Positions 27,238 through 39,200 of a DNA stretch of 64,000 bases are shown here, piece after piece. Source of the stretch: Apricaphanius iberus (taxonomy: Eukaryota; Chordata; Actinopteri; Cyprinodontiformes; Aphaniidae); NCBI GenBank assembly GCA_028564705.1, contig JAPXFQ010002423.1, positions 930,001-994,000 on the forward strand, written 5' to 3'. The first letter of the stretch is position 1. The number at the start of each line of letters is the position of its first letter. The notes under the pieces are model-generated. The model ran no database searches. It was not told where the DNA came from and saw nothing but the letters and a program-made list of their open reading frames with translations. Both the position numbers and the translations under genes were made by a program.

Positions 27238-30200
27238 AGACTTTATCTATGGAAAAGCTATTTATGTGAACTGTGAACTAACCCACTATGTGCATTAAAT
27301 TGCGCAATTAATTTTAACCCAGTAGATATCTCGAAAATAACATCTTCCACATTAAATAAAATGATCTTTTTTTTTTGCATACTTGTCTTTCACAGTAATA
27401 ACTAAAAGTCTGGTATGGAAATAGTAATAATAGCTTTCTTTTCAAGGATTCAACACACCAACAAATTTCTAAATTCATGAAGATTAAAGAACATTTACTT
27501 TTGCCAAAGGTAACTAAACTTCAGAACTTACTTGTCTTATCTTAGGATCTTCACTCAGTCTGCTGACTAAAGGGGACTTTGGTAAACGGGGCTTTTCTGC
27601 ATAATAGGAGACAATAAAAAGCATTCAGATCAATCAAATTTGACAGATTTTATCTAGTTTTACAAGTTCTCTCGACAAAATTATCAATAGTCAGTTACGC
27701 TTATAAAGGCTTAGACTTTTGGAGGCCAGACTAACCACTTTTCTTCACTCTTCTACTTTTCTCTTCAGATATATATTTTTTGTTGTTAATTCAGCTGTTA
27801 ACCTTGTTTTCTAACCTTGTGTTTTTTTCTCCATAGAAGGTACACCTGGTCTGGTATCCTGCTTGGCTAGAATGCCCTGTTGGATGGGGAGCATTGATTC
27901 AGATGCAGAGCCCAGTGACACAACCTCCTCCATGTCCTCTTGACAAATTTTTACTTTCTTTATTATAGAAAGTACTCTTACATGAGTTCCTTTTGTTCTT
28001 TTTGTGTCTCTTCTCTTGTCAAACTCCCGAACGGTCATGGCAGATGGCCGCTTGTACTGAGTTCTTCCTGTTAAAGGGGAGTTTTCCCTCTCCACTGTCG
28101 CTACATGCTTGCTGTGGTTGGACACTGCATGTTCTGCTCACAACCTCATGTCATTGACTCAGTGCAATCTGCTGGGATTCCTTAAAAACAAAGCTATTAA
28201 CTGACTGGAATGTTTGTATAATTGCATTGAACTGACATCTGTTGTGAATTGGCGATATATAAATAAAACTGATTTGTATTGATGGATTGAAATATGATTT
28301 AAAATAATGTTTTTAATATTTGGCTTTCGACCCAATATGTGAGGCTGATTATCATCATTCTTGATGTATTTTTTTGATACTTTACAATTAAACAGGTATG
28401 GTCCGGTATAGTTAAAAATTGCATCTGATATCCTGCACAATACAGTCAAAACAGGGTTTCATTACAATAAATTAGAAAAAATGTTAAAAAACTTACCATT
28501 CTTATATAGACAGACAGCTCCTTCGTGTGCGCTGCAATTCTTTAGGTGACACTCTTCTGTATCAGGAACAAAGACTGTACAATCTTCATGAACCGGCTTT
28601 CTCTCGAACAGTTTAACAAAGAAATTTTGGGTTTGCCAAGACGTCCCATCCAAGGGATTTAAATAATCCACAGTGAAATCTGGTAATTTTCCTAGCAAAG
28701 GAAAAAGTTAATATTTATGCTTTCGTCAAACTCTTAGAAAGATTTAAAAAATGTTTAAATTACAACAGCTTAAAAAGCTGAAACGTACACATTCTAAATT
28801 CCCCTTACTATTATACCCTTCGAGACCTTCAGAGGTTTTATATTCCTTTTACCAAACTCCTTATTGATAATGCAATTCAGACGATTCTAAACTTTGCAAA
28901 TGGCTCCTCATTACAAACATTTCAATGTGTAAGAAGGCCAGTCAGTTATAAAATGATTTCCAATGTTTTGAAGTTAATAAAATAACTGCAGGTATTTTAC
29001 TTGAAGTTTTAGAGAGCAGATGGTCAAAGAGGTCCTGGCTTGATGAATAACATGAAAAAATGTAATTATTGAGGCATTAAATAACAACAAAAGTGGAATG
29101 TTAGTCTGAAAGAAAGTGAATGTACTGTAACATCTGCAAGTTGAATTTTAGGAGAGGGAGCAAGGATTTTGGACACTTAACACTCACTGGGGACATGATG
29201 TCAGAAAGGGAGAAGTCTGTTCAAGGGTGGGACTCAGAATGATCTAAGTTAAAAAACATTTACAAGGACTATTTGGAGTTACAGTTTCCTAGTTACAACT
29301 TCATCACCAAAGCTCTTTTATATCGCTGGTTCTCATTTGAATGGCTTTAAGAATCATCTGTCAGTATTACCAGTTTCTCTACATAAGCTAGGACAGTGCT
29401 TTGGAAAAGTATTCATACTTCCAATGCCTACAGTACCTGAAATATTCTAAAATATTTTGTCATTAAACCTACAGATTTCAATGTACTTTATTAAGTTTAT
29501 ATGTGATTTAAAAAGACAAAGCAGCACATAACAGTTAAACAAAAAAAAAGGTTTTATGGTTTATGATTTCCTTTCAAAGAACAATTTGCTAAGTTTGGTG
29601 TGGATTTGTATCTGGCTTTAACTCTTAAGCTATGAGTCCATTGAGGCATGTTTTTACTAGTTTTGCAAATATAGAGACATATTTGCTCAGCTTTGTTAGA
29701 TTAGATGCAAATTTGTCTTTCAACATCAAATTTCAAGTTTTATTTAGTTAATTCCTTATTTGCTCTTCCTTTCAATTCTGAAAAGCTTCACTGATGCAGT
29801 TCATGCTCTCTCCATAATGCAGCCACCACAGTGGGTCACCCTGGTCATGATTTGTTCAGTGTGATGTTGGGTCACACACAGCCATTGGGTGGCGCTAACC
29901 GGCTCTCTTCCACCAGAAGGATGGTCAAGCAAAAGGCATAATTAGGCCTACTCCACCAGCTGGTTGCCCTTCTCATGCAGCCTTCAGCCGGGCTCACTAC
30001 GGGGAGAAGATAACCAACAACCTTCTACAAGGTGGCTGGCAGGCAGCTTGCTCCAGGGAAGGCCAAAAAATCACCTCCCCTCGCTGGCGACAGGAAGGCC
30101 TGAGTTTTTGGGAAAAACTCGTTCAAACAAACTCAAAGACCACCAGTTGAATCTTAAATATTGATAAACAAACCATTGTGTGATCTTCAAAGCCCGACAA

Positions 30201-33200
30201 AAGGTTCCCTGAGTTTTAGACTGTTGAACGCTGAGGAACAGAGCTGAGAGCTGTGCGCAGTGGGAGTTCGAATCAGCCGATGCCACATTCAATTGACACA
30301 ACAGAGCCGATAAGAATTGCCGTGCTTGAAACTGCAAAAGGTAATGTTTAGTGAAATAAAGGGGGTGCTGATGACTGCTTAACCAGTCGGAAGAAAAGCT
30401 AACTGCATCTCCGCCACCGCAGCCATTGTTAGCCGCTAGCCTAACATTGCACAACCCCTTTCCCTCGTCGACGGAGACGTCAGGAGAGGACTTTAAAAGT
30501 TTATAAGGTCTGTTTGGGCAGAGGCAAATTAGTTTAGGATCACTCATTTTAAAGGTGTGTGATTTACTGTTGATAATTTGTATAAGTTTTCATTCTGCTA
30601 TCTTTTGGTAAACCAGGCCTTGGCCTGAAATTTTAATCAGTGTTTTAAAAGACTTTTCCCAACAAAAAGTCGTTTTCATTCTTACCATTTGAGTGATCTA
30701 TCTAACAAGAGCTTTCACGTGTTTGGCCCAGGTCTGCATTCAATCCATTAACCATCAAAGCTGTTCAAATAGAGATCGGTTCAGAGAAGGTTAAGTACAG
30801 AATATAATCTTCTTAGCCATGTTTTAACTCGCCTTATTTTATCAAAATACTGGAATTAGATTGTTTACTGCTGTGATCAATCCATAAATAAAGTAATCCT
30901 CCAAAGGTTAATTACTTTCACTCAGATAATTTTAAACAAACATTTCTTTATCCAAAGAATGTTTTCATTTTCATAACATTGTTTTATTGGTTTACACATA
31001 AATCAATGGTGCTAATTAGTGAAAACTAATCACAATTATTAAACTAATTTAACTTTCATTTCATCATCTGCAAACCAAACCCTGGGTCTGATTTGCATCC
31101 AAATTCTTCCAAGGCACATCAGAATTCATTATCTCTATATTTATTATTATTATTTTGATCAGTAGTGTTAGTTACTAGCTTGAGTGATTAAATGTTTGTC
31201 TTTCCTTCTTTTGTTAATAAACTTTTATATTTTGGAAAGTCACTGATTCTCATTTTTGTTCCAAATCATTCCTTCATAATTTTCTCCTCAGCCCCAGCTG
31301 GGCAGTTTTACCCTGTGTCCACACCAAACACGATAGGAGCGACTAAAAAGCGCAACACGCGCCTAGCTGTTTGCGTGCACATTCACACCTTGAAGCGTGT
31401 ACAAAGTGAACTGGACGCGTTTGAAATACGGTATTTTCACGCGCAAACTGGCCTTCAGTAGACCTGGGGCTAGAGCGCAACTGCCGGTGGATTATGGACT
31501 GAGCTGATGGAGGACAGCGTGTTCGGCCCGGGCTTCAGCGGTGTTGGGGCTAGAGTGCAATTGCCGGTGGATTATGGATTATGGTCTCCGATCTGACAGA
31601 GTGGATTACTTGTTCGGCCTGGCCTCCGGTAAAGCTGGGACCGCTGCACTGGGGGTTTGGTGAACTACAGATACAATCTAGCTACGGCGGAGGGATCCAT
31701 AAACAGCAGCGAGCACCCTTTCATAAACACCGGCTCCTCACCGCCTGGAAAACGTGACCTGCTCGCCCAGTTTGTGCCGTGAAGGTCCAAGCTTCGCCTG
31801 CCGACACACCAACTACATTTCTGAGCAGCTGTTAATCTGTCTGCGGCTCGTAAAAGTTTATAATATTAGAGCAGCGTGGGACGTGGTGCAGGATCTGCTA
31901 CCGGGAAACCAGGTGAGGAGGCCATTTCAAGGCTCACTTCTAGGCCGAGACGTGCTTTTACAGCCACAAACCTCTTAAAAGCATTCCTGTTTAAATAGTT
32001 TAACCTATTTATAATATTTTATTTTTTCCTGCCTCTGTATAGAAAACTGCTTGTGTCATGTTGGTCGGGGTGATTAGCCACAGAGTTCAGATTTTTCTCG
32101 AGCGGTAGGCGCCATGAACGCGAATGCACAAAATGCACCACATAAAATGCTGCGTGAATTTTCCATCGCATTTGTAGCACGAATTGTTCGCGCAAATCAG
32201 GCAGAAACGCGTTTTCGCGACGCAAATCTGCTTCTGACTTGAAGCGGGACCCCCTGCCGCGCATCATCGCACTCCTCCATTGACATAACATGTACACCTG
32301 ACTCGCCGCTTGCTTAATTCACTTTTGGTGTGGACGTACAGTCAGACTGTTACAGACTGATATAATTGGGTATTAAATAGTTCCTGATAAAGGTGGTGCC
32401 CAGAAAATAATAATAATTTTCCCTAAATTAGTAATCTTATTGACTGCCATAAGCAGTTCCTTAACTACTTAATAGCCAAATAGCTGTATTTTCCTTAAAT
32501 CTACAACCGTGATGTGCACCATAAAGACTCTTTCTAATGGAGGCAAAAATGTTTGATTTTGGTCTGACCTGACCAGAGAAAATTTTTTTAAATGCAGTTG
32601 TGTAATACACTTCCCATCTACAGTTAATAGATTTAACTGTGCACTATGAAATGGTTAAAGTTTTTAATATATTTTTTATATTATTTGAGAGGGTCTTAAA
32701 ACTCTCCACAACTTTCTTTCCGACCTGCTTGATTTGTATTTTGTTCTTCTTTTTTCGATTTATTCACCAGTAAATCTTACTACTGAGATTTAATTCCGCA
32801 TATCTAATCTTTGTTGACTAATGAGGATTTCTGAAGGTATTTTATCTACAGATATAAAACTCAAGTTGACTGAATACAATTGCATGCCACACTTTTCAGA
32901 TTTGTATTTGTTTAAAAAAAATTATAGATAACTTTCTTACTTTAATTATGCTTCAGCTACTGGTGGTATGGTTGTCACATAACTAATTAATCCAAATAAA
33001 TTAGATCAAGGTTTGTGATTGTAACATGGAAAAATTTTGGGGGGGAGTATTGATACCTTTCCAAGTCACTGTGAAACTACAATTAAGGATGTGAATTTTG
33101 ACTTTACTTTATTACATAACTTGCATTAATATGCTATGTGCAACAGTTTCAGTAACACTCAGATAAAATATCAATAAAAATGAAAGGCTGGCGTAAGGAC

Positions 33201-36200
33201 TGAGTAAATGTGAGTCTAAATGAATAGGGGATTTGAGTCTTGTCATATCTGCAAAGCTTTCACTTTTCTTTTTTTTAAATCTTGGATTGAACAGAGTTCC
33301 AGATGGGTGGAGGTTATTACATCAGCCTTGTTCAGATCTTGGATTGTTACTTAGCTGTGTGCAACCAAAGGAAGATTTTAACTTGTATTGATTGTTTTTC
33401 TGCATTGCAAATACTACCAAACCAATTGTGAAATTAAATATGAAGTTACAAAAGAAAACTATATAGTTTTCTGAAGCTCTGGAGCACAGGAGATTTTGTT
33501 TTTCCTTTAGGCAAAAATATTTTCATTTTTTTTATTTTTAACTGAATCAAAAACTACATTTTGATATTAGATATAAGCACAACCTTTTCTTTCTACCCCC
33601 TCATTTAAACTGTACCTTGACAAGGGCTTTTGCCCCGCATCTTTATACGAGAGTCCTTTATTTCCAGGGATTCTTCACTCCACTTGAACACCAGCCCAGA
33701 GGAGATACTTGAGCATTCATTTTCCATGGTGAGTATTTCACAGCTGCTCAAAACCCGATCCCAAATGTGCAGCTCAGTGATGCTCCATGAGAATGCATCT
33801 TTTGACTTAAATCCTTTCTGGCCTTGTCCAATAGTGAAAGAACTATTTAGGCCAGCGCTTTCACCAGTACTGTCCGCGCTATTCCCTTTTGAAACCACGT
33901 GACCGTGAGCATACAGGGCCCAGACTCCGCCATCCTGGCTCCAAGAAACACAAACAGAATGCCAGGAATCATCACGTTCAAAAGCCCTGACGTAAGGCCC
34001 TTGTTCGCCGTGGATCAGCAGAGCCAACAGCACAGGCTTTCCCTGGGTCAGGTTTGCCCGGAGCTGGAAGTTGTTAACCGAGAAAGAAAAGATTGTGGAG
34101 ATTCCAAAGTGGTTTGGATAGAAACGTAGTTGGGTGCAAACAGTCACTGAGCTCATGTCGGCGAATTTGTGCCGAAGGCGAACATGCGTCTGATCCGAGT
34201 GCCTGGAGAAATCCAGAATCAGTGTCTCGGAGGAATCTTTGATTTCATCCCAAAAAGAGAGAGAAGGAAATAACCATTATAGTTACTCACAAAAATAACA
34301 GTCATTTTTTATGCTTCTTATTTGTGTACAGAGTAACCAAAATTAACCTACTTTTTGGATCCGTAAGGATTTTCCTAGCAACCCATACAGGATGAGAGAT
34401 GTTCAAGTACTTTAATACGCTGTTTAGCTGTTGCTGATCATCTTGGTTGGAGATACTGGGTAAGGTCCCAGATCGCAGATTGCACCATTCCTCTGCGGTC
34501 TTCCATTGGAGATGACTCCATGAAAAATACTTATAGTACAACTCATCATATGGCTGACTTCTGCTTTTCACTCTTAATGCTATTTGAAAAGAAGCAAATA
34601 AAGCCAGTTGACAGACAAGCTTTCACTAAAAAGGTTTGGTTCTCACTACAAGACATAGGCAATATTGCAAAAGTTTTTGGATCAGATCAAGTGTGTCACT
34701 ACACTAAGACTGATGAGAACTGTTAAAAAAATAAAAGTAATATTCCATTTAAAGTAGATTACTATGTAAATGACACTGAAGTTTTACACAATTTGATTCT
34801 ATTTTAGGATTCCAGCCACCAAGAAACGGGTTATGAGAATTTTCCAAGTCTTCACAGTGAAGGGACTCTTTAGCTTCTGCCAGACCTCTAATCACTTTTT
34901 TTGTATGTGCACATCTAAAACATCTATTACAAGGGTGGATAAATTACACTGGCTTACCCTGAGTCACAGGCCAAGTGATGATGTAAATGCTGAAAAACAT
35001 CTGGGTGTCTCACTGAGAGGACTACCTCTATGACTTTCCCAAAGCATGTGAAACTTAATTTCTCATGTGCTAAGTAATCCATTTTCCATGTAGATTATCC
35101 TTCTAAGGTTTACTGTAGAGAATCAAACTGAGCAGTTACTGTACATCAAAAAACCTAAAGTGCTGTTGTGCATTTCTTTCCGAAATTTTGGCCAAGTTAC
35201 CACTTTCATGAGTTGCCAGTAAATAAATGAGACAAAATTCCCATCCTGTCAAATGCAGACAGAACAACCTCTAGATTTTCCACAGATACATATTTTCTCT
35301 GATGCTCTCCTGTAGGTGGATCAGATCAGGTTTTCTATAGGATTTAGAGGATTGTGCTGCCAATGGAAGAAGGTTGATTTTGTGTCTGAGGAACCATTCG
35401 TGTGTATGAGTTCACCAGAGCTGTATTTAAAATCCCTTGGTATCTAAAAAAAACATGAGACCCTACAATCTAACAAGGTTCCCTTTGGAAAAGAAACTGC
35501 TCCACAGCATCACAAAGCCTCCACTGTACTTAACAGTGAGTGTAAGGTTCCTTTCCACATATTTGTTGTTTGCTCCCCCCCAAGCACCCCTGAGGAGAAT
35601 TTATACCACTAATGAACAATCTTGTGTTAGTCCCATTTGACCAAAACAAACACCTTTGGTTGGAGTCCCAATAGAGTTTAACAACCTCCAAATGTTTACT
35701 TAAATACTGGTAGAACAAAAATGCTTTTCTTCTGTCATGTTGATCTAATGGTTGTTATGGAGACTAGGTGACCCCATGGTGCCACTTTTTGCTGCAGTTC
35801 ATCAAAGCCTAGTTTATACTTCTCCGTCTAAGTAGATTAGGAGACGTGCAGCGCAATTATCCATCGAGGCAATTGCTTTCACTCACGCAAGCACAGACAG
35901 AGTAGAGCCAAATCTTTTTAATATCCATCAAACACAACGCAGAGCGCAAATCTGTGATTAGTCAGCACAACACCAGCACAACATCATTTCACCAGAGCAG
36001 TGATCTTTATTCCATGTAATTAGGAGTCAATGCAGCTTTTGGGTACTAAATGCTTTATATTGCGGGACTAGTTTATCTAATATGGTCTTCTGGTGATTTT
36101 GAACACCAGGAGGAGTATAAAACAACAAAACAGACCGCTGTATTTGCTTATATGTGTTTTTACAGTATTCTGTAAGTTGCACTTCTAGTAAAAAGCCTTC

Positions 36201-39200
36201 CAGTTAAATCAAAACTCGCTCTCTGTCGGCCATTGGTCCTTGAGAAGATGTGCATTTACAGGCTGAAATAAATAACCTATCACTTACCAGAGAAGTCACT
36301 GCAACTGTTCGGCAGACCCGCCAGAAAGTGTCAGCACCCCCTGCTGTCTTGGCGGGAAACTACTTTGCAACATTAACACAGCAGTGGAAAAGTATAAATG
36401 GAAAATGTCTCAATCAATACGTGTTTGTGTGGTGCAAACCTGCTGAAGGAGAAGTATAAACTAAAATAATGGGCTTAAAATTAGGCATAGATATATATTT
36501 TTTTTTACCTCCCTTAACAATTTAGTCATTGTAAAAAATAGCTAAATAAATTTAGATCTTTATCCAATCTATTAGGCAGTGACTAAAAGAAATGGACCTA
36601 ATGTCCCATTTATACCACAAGGAAACAGAAAGCCATGGTTGCTTCAGTTTCATTTATTGTAAAAGAATGTTTAGTAGTACCAATAACTGCTGTAGGTCTG
36701 AGACCATGGTTTTTAAATGGAAAAAGGTGGACTGCTTTCTCCAAATGGGGGTTTAGTGTATGCATAAGCTGAAGTAGTTCAACTAGTACTTTCCACATGT
36801 TGTTCATCAGTGATAACAGGTTGCAAAGGGAAACGGATAGACAAACTGAGGCCTCATCTGTAGTTATGCAGACACTGTTTTAAGCCTAGTTTATACTTCT
36901 CCGTTGAAAAGGAAAAAAACACAACGCCATTATCCGTTGATGCAAGGACTGTCCGTCACCTACGACAGATGGAGTTGAGCACAATTTTCTAACCATCCGT
37001 CAAGCGAGAACGTATGCCTGTGATTGGTCAGCCTAACATCAGCCAGAGATTGTTTCACCAGAACAATGCTTTGTTGTCGTTGTAATCAGTAGTCAATATA
37101 GCGTTTATATTGAAAGGACAATTTATCTAATATGGTATTATGGCGATTTTGAACACAAGAAGGTGTAGAGAGACAACAAAAAAGACAGTTATATTTGTTT
37201 ACATAAATTTCTGGAGTATTCTATGAGCTGCACTTCTGTTAAAAAGCTTTTCAGCTCAATCAAAACGTACTTTCTGTCTGCCGTTGCGTCTGGATGTAAA
37301 CTTGCTGACGAAGAAGTATGAACTAGGCTTTACGCTGTCAAGATTAAAAAAGAGCTGAGCCAAAAAAGCTAAGTTTTAACACTATTCATCTGTCAACATT
37401 ACAACCCTTTAGGTATATAATTACAACATATGAAATATGACCATAACACTGAAGTCCTGGAAATAAGTGGCTCAGCTAAGGCTCAACCTTAAACAGATTG
37501 GAGCAGAGTCATTGTTTTCTATGCATCGTCCGACTGGTGTAGGAAGGAATGAATCAAGAAATGTGCCAATGATGATTTGCATGTTATTTTCCAACATGGG
37601 AGTTTATATTTACTGAAGAAAAATGTTCAAATTAAAGGTTGGATTTTCCTGAAATTGTTTAGCGTGAGATTATGTTTCAGCGGGAAGAAATTAGATTTAG
37701 TGAAGTCTACTGTACATCTTAACCATTGGCACTAAGAGTACTTCAGCATTAAAGCAGAGTAGCCTATTCTGAGGCTGCTTCCCTCAATCACAAAAATTCC
37801 AGCAGGAAGTGACTTAATTAAACAACCAATAAATAGATACAAAAAAAATGAAGAGGGATCCAACTGCATGTATCCAAACCACGTTGGAAGTTCTAAGTGG
37901 AAACCTCATTTTTAAAAAAAGGCTTTCTCATCTCTGATTGGCTCGCCTGGTTGATTTATTATTAATCGTAACACTCGAGGAGCATTACCTAAATCTAACT
38001 TTACAATTTTCCAAATCCTAATATTTGAAGACTAGTGCCTACAATTAATGTAATCAGTCTATTTATTTAAATATTTAGGACCATGATATCCATAAAATTA
38101 GCTAGTAACTTAATAATTAGTGTAGGCTTCTAACTTTTGAGTTCTACAGTAGCCTGTGAACCTGCAGAGTTGATAAACTAGTCATTTATACAGTTACGAT
38201 AAACGTGTAACTTCTAAAAAGAATCCATAGAATTAGTGTGCTTGAACTTCCACTTGAGACTTCAGTTATGGATTGGACATATGGCAGCATCATTATTGAC
38301 CATTGTAACTGCAGAAAGGAACTCTTAAAGAAACCAACCCGAATAAGAAACTAAAACATAAAAACATGGAAAATTAACATGTCCAAAACAAGTCATAATA
38401 ACTAGGGAAATGGAAAGAAAAAAAAAGAGAAAAACATTTCTGAGAATGATAAAATGGCATAAAATAAATGCATAAGGGTATAGACAAATAAGCTGCAGAG
38501 AAGAACATCCTTATCCAGATTTTAGTTTGTTTGTTTTTGAGGATGTGATGCTAAGGACCTGCAGGTGAGCAACAGGTTTGCCCCTTTATCAAAACATAAC
38601 TTAAAGAGAAAATAAACTTACCTAAAATCAAGCTCTGAACGCATACCTGTAACAGAAATACAGGTTTAGCTTAGCTGTGAGGACCATTTAAGTAGGCCTA
38701 ATCAACACAACGCTCTAATTAGTTACCAGATAATCATTAATAATAAAAAATCATAGCGTTTACTCCACCCAGATATGTTTTTAAATCCTCACATAGTCTT
38801 TTTTTAACTTTTGAAATTATCTTAGTTTAGGATATAAAAATGTGAAGTTTCTTTAAACTACCAAAAAGTTGTTCAATTTGACAAAACATGCAAATCCGGT
38901 AGCCAATCTACGATTTCATATTGAAACACTGCAGATCCAATAACCTTTTACAAAATCAGAGAACTTTGTTCGTAACTGAAGGTATTTGTTTTGCTGTAGA
39001 TTAGCCATGAACAGACATGTCCACATACATCATAAAAACACATAGAAACATAGACGCTAAGACTTATTCTTATTCATTACAAGAAAACAACAACAAAACT
39101 TTTCTGTTTGTTTTTCATCCTAACAAAAACTGAGTAAATTATTAAATAATTTCAGTTTTCTACACAGATCGCTCACAACCCACATTCTAAACGGTTTAAA

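Noticed and set aside
27811..28125. 104-codon minus-strand ORF between two ADGRD2 exons
   Set aside because: The flanking exons join in phase without it, and the DNA matches a widely dispersed fish repeat.
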